A stretch of 64,000 bases of DNA from Agathobaculum massiliense (GTDB taxonomy: Bacteria; Bacillota; Clostridia; Oscillospirales; Butyricicoccaceae), in contig NZ_OMPN01000001.1 of assembly GCF_900291975.1 (NCBI RefSeq), forward strand, positions 248,001 to 312,000, in the 5' to 3' direction. The notes beneath the pieces were generated by a model that saw only the letters and a list, made by a program, of their open reading frames with translations, ran no database searches and was not told where the DNA came from. Position 1 is the first letter of the stretch. Each line of letters starts with the position of its first letter. A program made the position numbers and the translations under genes. Of this stretch, positions 17,181 through 24,605 are shown piece after piece.

Positions 17181-17225
17181 CGTAGGGCGCGACGACCTCG
17201 GCGCGCCGGGTCGTCGCGCCCTACG
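17181..17225. repeat. 45-bp perfect inverted repeat between rpsB and tsf
   Basis: Two perfectly complementary 17-nt arms (17181-17197 and 17209-17225) with sequence CGTAGGGCGCGACGACC and its complement flank a GC-rich 11-base centre. It looks like a dispersed REP/BIME-type intergenic element rather than an ordinary terminator. On the minus strand a T-rich GGTTTTGTTTTG follows, so it could also reduce read-through from rpsB into tsf. I see no second copy in this window. Confidence 0.7.
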
Positions 17226-17255
17226 AACAACTCACTAATTTCTATGCAGTTATGC

Positions 17256-17996
17256 TTATGCCTGCGCGGAAGCCGCTTCAGTCTCTTCCGCCTTTGCTTC
17301 AACCTCAAGCTGCTCGCCCTGCTTGCCTTCCAAAACGGCGTTCGCCATGGTCTGGGAGATCAGCTTGATCGCGCGGATGGCGTCGTCGTTGCCTGGGATG
17401 ACATAGTCGATCTCGTCCGGATCGCAGTTTGTGTCAACGATCGCAACGATCGGGATACCCAGCTTGCGAGCCTCGGCAATCGCGTTCTTCTCCTTGCGGG
17501 AGTCGACCACGAACAGCGCGCCCGGCAGCTTCTTCATTTCCTTAACGCCGCCCAAGTACTTTTCGAGCTTGGCGATTTCGAGCTGGAGCTTGATGACTTC
17601 CTTCTTCGGCAACAGGTCGAACGTGCCGTCCGCCTGCATCTTCTGCAACTGGTTCAGACGCGCGATACGGGTACGCATGGTCTTGAAGTTGGTCAGCATG
17701 CCGCCCAGCCAGCGCGCATTGACATAGAACTGGCCGCAACGCTCCGCCTCTTCCTTGATCGCGTCCTGCGCCTGCTTCTTGGTGCCGACAAACAGGATAG
17801 ACTCGCCCGCAGCGGCCATATCGCGCACGAAGAAGTATGCTTCCTCAAGTTTCTTTACAGTTTTCTGCAGGTCAATGATATAGATACCATTGCGCTCGGT
17901 GAAGATGTAGGTCGCCATCTTCGGGTTCCAGCGGCGGGTCTGGTGGCCGAAGTGTACACCGGCCTCCAAAAGCTGCTTCATAGAGATTACTGCCAT
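17256..17996 (-). CDS. rpsB: 30S ribosomal protein S2
   Basis: A 246-residue S2 protein. It starts [25 protein letters not shown], the signature N terminus, and continues with [41 protein letters not shown] and the C-terminal [19 protein letters not shown] at 17994-17996 is chosen because it matches the family N terminus and has AAGGAGG nine bases upstream. An ATG two codons earlier is only three bases from that site. It is the first gene of the rpsB-tsf unit. The ~110-base leader is GC-rich and structured and may hold an S2 autoregulatory element. Confidence 0.97.
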   Translation of the reverse strand: MAVISMKQLLEAGVHFGHQTRRWNPKMATYIFTERNGIYIIDLQKTVKKLEEAYFFVRDMAAAGESILFVGTKKQAQDAIKEEAERCGQFYVNARWLGGMLTNFKTMRTRIARLNQLQKMQADGTFDLLPKKEVIKLQLEIAKLEKYLGGVKEMKKLPGALFVVDSRKEKNAIAEARKLGIPIVAIVDTNCDPDEIDYVIPGNDDAIRAIKLISQTMANAVLEGKQGEQLEVEAKAEETEAASAQA

Positions 17997-18111
17997 TTTC
18001 ATTTTCCTCCTTGGTTGTTTCCTCCATCCCTGATCATCTGACAGCGGCAACAGGCCGTTCGGCCCGTCACCGGCCGCTTTCATCACAGGATGTGCGAATT
18101 CATGCTCTAAT

Positions 18112-18140
18112 AGTATAGCGCTGTACGCATCCAATGTCAA
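18112..18140 (-). promoter_or_regulatory. Promoter of rpsB-tsf
   Basis: Minus-strand TTGACA (18135-18140), 17 bases, TATACT (18112-18117). The spacing is ideal, as expected for a ribosomal protein operon. Confidence 0.8.
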
Positions 18141-18226
18141 ACATTATTTACTGATTTTCGCTTATTTTTTCCAAAAGCAATACGGTCTATACGCTTATCC
18201 CCACGCATCTTTCCATGCGCTCCCGC

Positions 18227-18457
18227 TTATTTTTTCCAGCGGACCAGGATATAATCCTCTCCCAGCGTTTCGATGCAGTTCCAGGGGATCACACAGTCGT
18301 CGCGCGAAAACAGGCTCATGATGCCGCCTTGCCCTGGGACAACGATCGCCGTGATCTGTCCGCAGACCGGATCGAACACTAGATCGCATACTTCCCCCAA
18401 ACGCGCTCCATCGCACAGGTTGATCACTTCCCTGCAATGCAGCTCGGAAAAACGCAT
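18227..18457 (-). CDS. YlmC/YmxH family PRC-barrel sporulation-associated protein
   Basis: A 76-residue PRC-barrel protein: MRFSELHCREVINLCDGARLGEVCDLVFDP is the family opening, followed by GQITAIVVPG and IPWNCIETLGEDYILV. In spore formers these small proteins are linked to sporulation, but their action is not defined. The frame is open further upstream. I favour ATG at 18455-18457, with GAAGGG upstream; ATG at 18464-18466 with GGAGAG is nearly as good. The upstream deacetylase stop lies ~14 bases before, so the two genes are probably co-transcribed. Confidence 0.8.
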   Translation of the reverse strand: MRFSELHCREVINLCDGARLGEVCDLVFDPVCGQITAIVVPGQGGIMSLFSRDDCVIPWNCIETLGEDYILVRWKK

Positions 18458-18470
18458 CGCTCCCATCCCT

Positions 18471-19328
18471 TCACTCTCCCAACGCCCTTTTGAGATAGCT
18501 TTCTGTGCTTTCCCCTGACGCACGATTATACCGCCCCATTTCATACAGGCATGATGGATCGCCTGTAACCAAATTCATCCGTTCCTCACATCCGAGCGTA
18601 CATAGAAACCCCATTTCGCGCAGCACCTGCTCGCTTTCATCCGAGCATGCGCCAAACGGATAGGTATAGCACTGCGGCTCCGGCAGCCCATTCTCGGATA
18701 ACAGTTCCTGTGTCTGACCGGTATCCTCCCGCAGCAGGCTTTCATAGGTGGTCTGGTCCTCCCCCCGCCTGCGCAGGCAGCCGCGGCGCTCCCCGTATTC
18801 GTGCAGGTTCCAGGAATGGTTCTGCACCTCAAAAACATCCTGCATTTCGCGCAGCCTGTCGATCGTCAAATGCGACCAGTAGGCGTTTTCCACGCCGCTT
18901 TCCGTATACTGGTCGGTCTGGCAGCCTATGATCGAAACGACCGCCCGCATGTTCCGCTGCTGCAGCAGCGGATATGCGTAAACATAATTGTTATAATACC
19001 CGTCGTCAAACGTGATCATCACAGGCTTTTCCGGCAGTGGCTCACCTTTATGTACATAGGCGAGCAGGTCGGAAACCGTAACTGTCTCGTAGCCCCGTTT
19101 TTGTAACGCATCCAGGTCCTCTGCCAGCACGGATGGCGAAACGACATATTTCCCCTGACGGGCGCTGTCTTTTAAAATGCTATGGTACATCAGGATCGGC
19201 AGCCTGACGCCGTTCTGCTCCCCAAACACCGCGTTTGTGTCGCCGCGCTGCAGCAACACCAGCGCAAAGCAAAGCACGATAACCGTACACACCGCCTGAA
19301 ATGCTGTGTGACGAAAGCCCAGCTTCAA
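18471..19328 (-). CDS. Membrane-anchored polysaccharide deacetylase (CE4/NodB family)
   Basis: A 285-residue protein with an N-terminal signal anchor (residues ~8-27). The NodB domain has LPILMYHSI, the metal-binding MITFDDGYYNN (motif 1), EVQNHSWNLHEYG (motif 2 region) and CYTYPFGACSDES (motif 3). It probably removes acetyl groups from peptidoglycan or another surface glycan; this short YMHSI-TFDDGY type is widespread in Clostridia. The start appears to be TTG at 19326-19328, because no ATG occurs before the signal anchor and a GGGGGG tract precedes it. That T-run and G-tract also form the 3' arm of a terminator hairpin. Confidence 0.85.
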   Translation of the reverse strand: MKLGFRHTAFQAVCTVIVLCFALVLLQRGDTNAVFGEQNGVRLPILMYHSILKDSARQGKYVVSPSVLAEDLDALQKRGYETVTVSDLLAYVHKGEPLPEKPVMITFDDGYYNNYVYAYPLLQQRNMRAVVSIIGCQTDQYTESGVENAYWSHLTIDRLREMQDVFEVQNHSWNLHEYGERRGCLRRRGEDQTTYESLLREDTGQTQELLSENGLPEPQCYTYPFGACSDESEQVLREMGFLCTLGCEERMNLVTGDPSCLYEMGRYNRASGESTESYLKRALGE

Positions 19329-19395
19329 AAAAAATCCCCCCTCGGACCGCTTCCATGCTTCTCAGCACAGCGTATGCCCGCCGGGGGAATTTTAT
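19327..19395 (-). terminator. Terminator after the fumarase-beta gene, overlapping the deacetylase start
   Basis: On the minus strand AATTCCCCCGG pairs with CCGAGGGGGGATT across a ~40-base loop, followed by TTTTTTTT. The T-run runs into the TTG start codon of the deacetylase, so its G-rich 3' arm would double as a ribosome-binding region. Confidence 0.6.
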
Positions 19396-19421
19396 GAATC
19401 CGCAGCGCTCCGCGCCACGCG

Positions 19422-19973
19422 CTATTTTTTATATTTTGCAACGCCTTCCGTATAGAGGTTACCGCCGACGCAGTCCTGTGAAACAATCGCGCTGAAGTTT
19501 TCCACCGTCAGCCGCTTGACCGATTCGCAGCCCAGTTCCTCATAGGCGATCACTTCCACCCTTTTGATAGACGCCGCCTTGGCCGCGCCCGCGCCGCCGA
19601 TCGCGACCATATACACCGCTCCGTTGCGCGCCATCGCATCCTGCACTGCTTGGCAGCGTATGCCCTTGCCGATCATGCAGGAAAGGCCCGCATCCAGAAG
19701 TCGCGGCGCAAAGGGATCCATACGGCCCGATGTTGTCGGTCCGACCGAACCGATCACCTGCCCCGGCTTGGCCGGCGTTGGCCCCGCGTAGTAGATTGCC
19801 GCTCCCTCTAACGCAAACGGGAGCGCTTCTCCCGCATCCATAGCCGCGACGATTTTTTTGTGCGCCGCATCACGGGCGGTATACACTGTTCCGGTTAGGG
19901 AGACCGTATCGCCGGCACGGAGCTTGGAAGCCATCTGCTTTAGCTCCTCTGTTTTCAGGTCATAGTGCGCCAT
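19422..19973 (-). CDS. Fe-S hydro-lyase beta subunit (fumarate hydratase C-terminal type)
   Basis: A 183-residue beta subunit of a class I (4Fe-4S) fumarase or tartrate dehydratase. Visible signatures are RAGDTVSLTGTVYTARDAAHKK, AAIYYAGPTPAKPGQVIGSVGPTTSGRMD and GKG near the middle, ending with YEELGCESVKRLTVENF. The family interconverts fumarate and malate together with an alpha subunit carrying the iron-sulfur cluster. That alpha gene is normally just upstream, but here the upstream neighbour, three bases away, is a DivIVA-like gene. The partner must therefore be elsewhere, or the substrate differs. Confidence 0.87.
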   Translation of the reverse strand: MAHYDLKTEELKQMASKLRAGDTVSLTGTVYTARDAAHKKIVAAMDAGEALPFALEGAAIYYAGPTPAKPGQVIGSVGPTTSGRMDPFAPRLLDAGLSCMIGKGIRCQAVQDAMARNGAVYMVAIGGAGAAKAASIKRVEVIAYEELGCESVKRLTVENFSAIVSQDCVGGNLYTEGVAKYKK

Positions 19974-19976
19974 TGC

Positions 19977-20702
19977 TCATTCCTCCGTCTTGATCCGCAG
20001 ATTACTCAGTACATCGCGCAGGCCGGATTTGCTTTTGTCCGCTTCGCTCTTTCCAAGCGCGGCCGTAATGCGGTCGATCTCTCCCAGCACTTCCCCCGCT
20101 TTGCGCGCCATTTCCGCCGATTCCTGCTGACTGCGCGCCAAAACCGTCCGATAGTTCTCTTTCGCCGTATCGAGCTGGCGTTTGACCTGCTCGATCATCT
20201 CAAGCGACTGGCGGCGCAGCTTTTGCAGCTCGCTTTTGGCATCCTCCTCGATCTGCTTCGCCCGCCGGTAAGCCGAAAGCTCCATCTCTGCGATTTTCTC
20301 CTTGGAGGCATCGTACTCCCCGCATTTCTGCGCCAGCTTGGTATTTTCCGCAGTCAGGCGGTCATTTTCCGCCGCAAGCGATTCCGCCCGCGCGTTCTGT
20401 GCTTCGATTTCGGTCGTCTGCAGGGTAAAGCCCTTTTCGATCTCATCGAGCTTCGCTCTGATTTTATCGGTATCCAGCGTCATCTGCCCTAGCCGTTCCA
20501 GCAGCTCCGCGTTTTTCTCCGTCAGCTTTTCATTTTGCCCGCGCAACTCCCCCATCGCGGCCTGCGCCTCCGCCAGCTGCCGGCGAAGCTCCTCGGTTTC
20601 CGAAAAGTACCTGGTATCTGTTTCCTCTATGTATCGCAGCACGTCTTCCCGCTTAAACCCACCGAAAACGACGCCGCGGAACCCCTTGCTCTGCTCATCC
20701 AT
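19977..20702 (-). CDS. DivIVA-like coiled-coil cell division protein
   Basis: A 241-residue protein whose N terminus (GFRGVVFGGFKREDVLRYIEET) matches the short lipid-binding DivIVA/GpsB-type domain of Clostridia. A long coiled coil spans ~30-190, rich in Glu, Ala, Lys and Arg heptads (EELRRQLAEAQ, EKLTEKNAELLERLG, AAENDRLTAENTKL). It likely works at the membrane in septum or pole organisation. The open frame extends 24 codons upstream, but ATG at 20700-20702 has GGAGG at proper spacing and matches family starts. It lies three bases before the fumarase beta gene. Confidence 0.75.
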   Translation of the reverse strand: MDEQSKGFRGVVFGGFKREDVLRYIEETDTRYFSETEELRRQLAEAQAAMGELRGQNEKLTEKNAELLERLGQMTLDTDKIRAKLDEIEKGFTLQTTEIEAQNARAESLAAENDRLTAENTKLAQKCGEYDASKEKIAEMELSAYRRAKQIEEDAKSELQKLRRQSLEMIEQVKRQLDTAKENYRTVLARSQQESAEMARKAGEVLGEIDRITAALGKSEADKSKSGLRDVLSNLRIKTEE

Positions 20703-20733
20703 GACATTATCCTCCACTATACGATCTTCTTTA

Positions 20734-20762
20734 AGTATAGCAAAGCCGGACCTTTCTGGCAA
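20734..20762 (-). promoter_or_regulatory. Promoter of the DivIVA-like gene
   Basis: Minus-strand TTGCCA (20757-20762), 17 bases, TATACT (20734-20739), ~32 bases from the start codon. Confidence 0.7.
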
Positions 20763-20833
20763 TAAAAAGATCATCCCCCCTCGTTCTTCCCCATTTTATC
20801 GGGCAAAACAGACGCGCATCCTCGGATTTCCGC

Positions 20834-20862
20834 TTGCAATCCCGAAGCAAAAGTGCTATGAT
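20834..20862 (+). promoter_or_regulatory. Promoter of ilvA
   Basis: TTGCAA (20834-20839), 17 bases ending in the extended-element TGC, TATGAT (20857-20862), ~32 bases before the ATG. Confidence 0.65.
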
Positions 20863-20894
20863 AAGTTCATCACGCTAAATCGGAGAAAGATATT

Positions 20895-22106
20895 ATGTTA
20901 GAGCTGAAAGATTTCGAAGCGGCGGCCGACCGCCTGAAGAATGTGATCCATAACATCCCGCTGTCCACTTCCGGCACCTTTTCTGCCATGAGCGGCGCGG
21001 AAGTCTATCTGAAGTACGAGAACCAGCAGAAAACCGGTTCATTCAAGGTGCGCGGCGCATACAACAAGATTATGAAGCGCTACGCCGAGGGCGACCTCCA
21101 TGCGGTCGTCGCCTCGTCCGCAGGCAATCACGCGCAGGGCGTCGCGTTCGCAGCCAGTTCGGTCGGCGTAAAGTCTACCATCGTCATGCCCCGTTCCACA
21201 CCGATTGCAAAGGTGTCCGCGACGCAGGGCTACGGCGCTGAAGTTGTGCTTGCCGGCAATATCTATGACGAAGCCTATGCCAAGGCCTGTGAGATCTGCG
21301 AGGAAACCGGAGCCGAGTTCATCCATCCGTTTGACGACGAGGATGTTATGGCCGGTCAGGGTACGATCGCACTCGAGATTCTGCGCGATCTTCCGTTCGT
21401 CGATATCATTTTTGTCCCTGCGGGCGGCGGCGGGCTGATCTCCGGTATCGCGGCCTGCGCCAAGCAGATCAATCCGCGCATCCAGATTGTCGGTGTACAA
21501 GCAGAGGGCGCGCCGGCCATCGCCAATTCTTTCCGCGCGGGTACGCTCCAGCCATCGGATACGGTCCGGACCATCGCGGACGGTATCGCGGTCAAGTGTC
21601 CCGGTGAAAACACGTTCCGGTATATTCAGCAATATGTCGACCGTGTTGTCACGGTCTCCGATGAGGAGATTGCTTCCACCGTACTCCTGCTGCTTGAACG
21701 CTGCAAGCAGGTCGTGGAAACCTCCGGCGCGGCGCCCCTGGCGGCCGTACTCAACAACAAGGTGGATGTCAAGGGCAAAAAGGTCGTCTGCGTGCTTTCC
21801 GGCGGCAATATTGATGTGTCTTTCATCCATAAGATCGTGGAAAAGGGGCTTGTCACTCGCTGCCGCCAGTTGAAATTCTCGGTGCTGATGCCAGACGTAC
21901 CCGGCGCGCTCGAACGTTTTGCACATCTGGTGGCCGAGCAGAACGCCAACATCATTCTGTTCCAGCATGACCGAGTGCAGGCTGATCTGGATATCGGCGA
22001 AGCGATCATCCAAGTCGTCTGCGAGGTCGGCGGCGTTGAGCACGCCAAGCGTCTGCTTGACGACTTGAGCAGGCAGGGCTATCAGGTTTTCACCTCACAG
22101 ATTTAA
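20895..22106 (+). CDS. ilvA: Threonine ammonia-lyase (PLP-dependent threonine dehydratase)
   Basis: A 403-residue fold-type II PLP enzyme converting threonine to 2-oxobutanoate and ammonia. The PLP lysine is in QKTGSFKVRGAYNKI, the substrate-binding SSAGNHAQGVA follows, and PAGGGGLISGIA is the phosphate-binding glycine loop. The C-terminal ~75 residues form one ACT-like domain (FSVLMPDVPGALERFAHLV ... IIQVVCEVGG). The size and single ACT domain match the biodegradative/short-form (TdcB-type) enzymes found in Clostridia, so a catabolic role is as likely as isoleucine synthesis. GGAGAAAG precedes the ATG. It is monocistronic, with its own promoter and a strong terminator. Confidence 0.93.
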   Translation: MLELKDFEAAADRLKNVIHNIPLSTSGTFSAMSGAEVYLKYENQQKTGSFKVRGAYNKIMKRYAEGDLHAVVASSAGNHAQGVAFAASSVGVKSTIVMPRSTPIAKVSATQGYGAEVVLAGNIYDEAYAKACEICEETGAEFIHPFDDEDVMAGQGTIALEILRDLPFVDIIFVPAGGGGLISGIAACAKQINPRIQIVGVQAEGAPAIANSFRAGTLQPSDTVRTIADGIAVKCPGENTFRYIQQYVDRVVTVSDEEIASTVLLLLERCKQVVETSGAAPLAAVLNNKVDVKGKKVVCVLSGGNIDVSFIHKIVEKGLVTRCRQLKFSVLMPDVPGALERFAHLVAEQNANIILFQHDRVQADLDIGEAIIQVVCEVGGVEHAKRLLDDLSRQGYQVFTSQI

Positions 22107-22111
22107 AGGAG

Positions 22112-22156
22112 AAATAAATAAAGCTGCAGACATTGAGTCTGCAGCTTTATTTATTT
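22112..22156. terminator. Bidirectional terminator between ilvA and the Asp-rich lipoprotein gene
   Basis: A 20-bp perfect stem (AAATAAATAAAGCTGCAGAC and its complement) with a 5-base ATTGA loop. The A- and T-rich ends make it suitable for both converging genes. Confidence 0.9.
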
Positions 22157-22160
22157 GCGA

Positions 22161-22487
22161 TTACGGATTGGGGGAGGTCGTTACGCCGGTCCCATTATCC
22201 ACAGCCGCGCCGTTGTTGTTATTGTTATCGTTTCCGGTCAGTGCATCGCCGACATCCTCGGCGCCGTCTTTGATGGCGTTGCCCGCGTCGTCCACGCCAT
22301 CGACTATGTCGTCTCCGACTCTATCCGCATCATTTCCAATGCTGTTATCCATCGTGTCGTTTTGATCATTCTGGCTGTCCGTAACCGTATTATCCGCATC
22401 GTCTTTATTTTGGTCGTCGGACGTATTGGAGCAGCCGCAGCCAATCAGCATTGTCATCATGGCCAGTAACGCAACAAGCTTTTTCAT
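22161..22487 (-). CDS. Small Asp/Asn-rich lipoprotein
   Basis: A 108-residue lipoprotein. The signal sequence ends in a lipobox (LIGCG; Cys ~17). The rest is low-complexity and strongly acidic, rich in Asp and Asn: SNTSDDQNKDDADN, NDQNDTMDNS, DDIVDGVDDAGNAIKDGAEDVGD, and an Asn run near the end. DDIVDGVDDAGNAI recalls small YtxH- or CsbD-like helical repeats, but no family is certain. It could bind cations at the outer membrane face. Start ATG at 22485-22487 follows AGGAGG. A single gene between a terminator and the Gx-transporter unit. Confidence 0.7.
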   Translation of the reverse strand: MKKLVALLAMMTMLIGCGCSNTSDDQNKDDADNTVTDSQNDQNDTMDNSIGNDADRVGDDIVDGVDDAGNAIKDGAEDVGDALTGNDNNNNNGAAVDNGTGVTTSPNP

Positions 22488-22537
22488 TGCATTTCCTCCT
22501 TTATATTTGCTCATAGTATAGGAGGATGCAAAAAAAT

Positions 22538-23050
22538 TTATACATGAAACTCGATTTTTTTCATATGCGCAAGCACAACGGAACAAGTCAGGCCGGTCAC
22601 AAGCCCAAGCGGGACGCTCATCACCAGCAGGAAAGGCAGATACGCCGCAACTGCCGCTGTCTGCATCCAGAATATTGCCGCAAGCACCTGCCCGATATTA
22701 TGTGCCGCCGCCCCGGCCACACTGACACCCAGCAGAGAGCAGAACCGCCCTTCCAGCCGCAGCAGCAGGTACATGGCAACCAAGGAAAGCAGCCCCCCAA
22801 GCAGGGAAAACAGAAACGCGGTCACGCTCCCCATCAGTACCGAGGAAATCGTCACGCGGCATACCAAAATAAAAAACGCGTCCCGCACCGAAAGTCTTGT
22901 CAGCGCAAACAGGGTCACCACGTTTGCAAGGCCGAGCTTGACGCCGGGTACCGGCACGACCGCATCCAGTGGAAACAGCCGCTCGGCCAGCGACAGTACG
23001 ATCGCGAGCGCGGTCAGCAGGCCGCAGAACGATACCTTTTTCGCTTTCAT
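22538..23050 (-). CDS. Gx transporter family protein (heptaprenyl diphosphate synthase component I-like)
   Basis: A 170-residue membrane protein with five to six helices. KLGLANVVTLFAL is the Gx/HepI-like signature, resembling the substrate-binding (S) components of ECF transporters; DAFFILVCRVTISSVLMGS follows. Annotated as heptaprenyl diphosphate synthase component I in some genomes, it is more likely a small-molecule uptake component. ATG at 23048-23050 is chosen; a GTG four codons earlier is also possible. It is the last gene of an apbE-NusG-II-Gx unit, 18 bases after the preceding gene. Confidence 0.78.
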   Translation of the reverse strand: MKAKKVSFCGLLTALAIVLSLAERLFPLDAVVPVPGVKLGLANVVTLFALTRLSVRDAFFILVCRVTISSVLMGSVTAFLFSLLGGLLSLVAMYLLLRLEGRFCSLLGVSVAGAAAHNIGQVLAAIFWMQTAAVAAYLPFLLVMSVPLGLVTGLTCSVVLAHMKKIEFHV

Positions 23051-23068
23051 CCTTCCGCACACTCCCCT

Positions 23069-23440
23069 CTAACTTACGATCGCGTCAATATCGCTCTGCC
23101 CGCCTGTGATTTTCAGCACAACGCGGTTCGGGAGACAGACCGCCACCTGGCCGGCACGCGTTAATGTTCCGGTCCTGACGCAGACCTGGTCGCGGCAATC
23201 CGCATACTGCATTTTTGCCGTTTTGCCAAGCAATACCACTGTATTATGTCCATCAAGCTCGATCGTCCGGTCGGTCTGTTCCTCCAGTGCGACCCGCTCC
23301 ACCAGACTGCCGTCTTTCCAGACCTCCGCATAAAGCCGGTCGCCCACCGCCTGCATTGCCAGCACAGCGGCCAGCGCGGCCGCCACCAGCAGCACCGCGC
23401 CGATAATCACGGCGTCTCCCCACTTCATTCTACTGCGCAT
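23069..23440 (-). CDS. NusG domain II-containing membrane-anchored protein
   Basis: A 123-residue protein with one N-terminal transmembrane helix (~8-30) and a small extracytoplasmic domain: GSLVERVALEEQTDRTIEL, VVLLGKTAKMQYADCRDQVCVRTGTLTRAGQVAVCLPNRVVLKI. That pattern, with the CxxxxC pair and CLPNRVVL, is the NusG-domain-II-like family that travels with ApbE and Gx transporters in Clostridia. The two cysteines could bind a cofactor or form a disulfide. Its start overlaps the end of apbE by 11 bases, so translation is probably coupled. Confidence 0.82.
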   Translation of the reverse strand: MRSRMKWGDAVIIGAVLLVAAALAAVLAMQAVGDRLYAEVWKDGSLVERVALEEQTDRTIELDGHNTVVLLGKTAKMQYADCRDQVCVRTGTLTRAGQVAVCLPNRVVLKITGGQSDIDAIVS

Positions 23441-24473
23441 AGGTATACCCTTTTTCCTCACCTAAAAACGAAAAGGTACAGAGCTCGCCGACCTGCTGCG
23501 TCGTGTAAACCTGCCGGTCCGCTGTGATGAAAACAGCGGCGATCTGATTTTCGGCGCAAAACATCATTCCCTCCTCAAGCCCCATGACAAACAGCGCGGT
23601 CGTCAGCGCATCCGCACGGGTAGAGCTTTCGTCGATCACGGTCACGCTGCGCAGGCCGCTTTCCGCCGGATAACCAGTAGCGGGGTCAAAAATATGGTGG
23701 TACCGTTTCCCATCCTGCTCAAAATAGCGCTCATAGTCGCCCGAGGTGACAACCGACAGGTCTTTTACCGCGACCGTTGCCAAATAATCCGCGCTGTTAT
23801 CCGGATCTGCAATACCGACAACCCAGTTCCCTCCGTCGCGGTCGGGATTCTCGCCGAACGCCCCAACATTGCCGCCGAGACGGGCCAGCACGCTCCATGT
23901 CCCCGAACGGTCCCGTTGTTCCCAAGCCGCCTGAACCTCGTCCGTTGCAAACCCTTTGCCAATGCCGCCAAGGTCAAGCTGCGCACCGTTCAGCAGGCGC
24001 ACCCGTCCGTCTCCTAGAAGCTCGATATTCTCATAGCCTACGCCGGACAGCGCCTGCTCGATCTCATTCTGGGACGGTACCCTGGCGTCCTCCGTATTGA
24101 TACCCCACAGATCGGTCAGCGCAGCCATCGTTGGGTCAAACGCGCCGCCGGTCAGCTTCGCGTACTCCACCGCATCAGCGATTGCCGCATAGGTATCCTC
24201 AGCCACCGTGCAGACCGCCCCCTCCGCGTGGTTCAAACGGTAAAGGTCGCTGTCCTCTCTTGTGCGGGAAAGCGCCGGTTCCAGTACGTTTACACGCTGT
24301 TCCAACTCCGTTGCCAGTTCCTGCGCCGCTTCGGAATCCTCCGCGCCTTCCCCGCATACCGCTATGGACATAAACGTGTCCATGGCAAAAAAATCTGTGC
24401 TGCAGACGTTTCCGCTGCCGGAGCACCCTGACAGGCACAAAAGCGCCGCAAGCAGCGCAGCTATCCGTTTCAT
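23430..24473 (-). CDS. apbE: FAD:protein FMN transferase (ApbE-type lipoprotein)
   Basis: A 347-residue ApbE enzyme that transfers FMN from FAD to a threonine of extracytoplasmic flavoproteins. The lipobox LCLSGC places it on the outer membrane face. Typical parts are FFAMDTFMSIAVCG, SRTREDSDLYRLN, GGAFDPTMAALTDLWGI, LDLGGIGKGFATD, ARLGGNVGAFG, and the catalytic/Mg region KRYHHIFDPATGYPA with DESSTRADALTTALFV. Start ATG at 24471-24473 follows GGGAGA; seven upstream codons lack a ribosome site. It heads the unit with NusG-II and Gx genes. Its flavoprotein client is not in the window. Confidence 0.92.
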   Translation of the reverse strand: MKRIAALLAALLCLSGCSGSGNVCSTDFFAMDTFMSIAVCGEGAEDSEAAQELATELEQRVNVLEPALSRTREDSDLYRLNHAEGAVCTVAEDTYAAIADAVEYAKLTGGAFDPTMAALTDLWGINTEDARVPSQNEIEQALSGVGYENIELLGDGRVRLLNGAQLDLGGIGKGFATDEVQAAWEQRDRSGTWSVLARLGGNVGAFGENPDRDGGNWVVGIADPDNSADYLATVAVKDLSVVTSGDYERYFEQDGKRYHHIFDPATGYPAESGLRSVTVIDESSTRADALTTALFVMGLEEGMMFCAENQIAAVFITADRQVYTTQQVGELCTFSFLGEEKGYTYAQ

Positions 24474-24555
24474 CGCAATACCATTCTCCCGCATGCAAAA
24501 TATGTATCATTATAATACAATCATGAAAAAAACACAAGCGCGCCGCTCTCCAAAG

Positions 24556-24600
24556 TAAAACAGTACGCACCGCCGGCCGGCAATGCGTACTGTTTTGTTG
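24556..24600. terminator. Terminator between glnN and apbE
   Basis: AAAACAGTACGCA / TGCGTACTGTTTT, a 13-bp perfect stem with a GC-rich 15-base loop. It lies just after the glnN stop on the minus strand. Confidence 0.8.
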
Positions 24601-24605
24601 TAACT

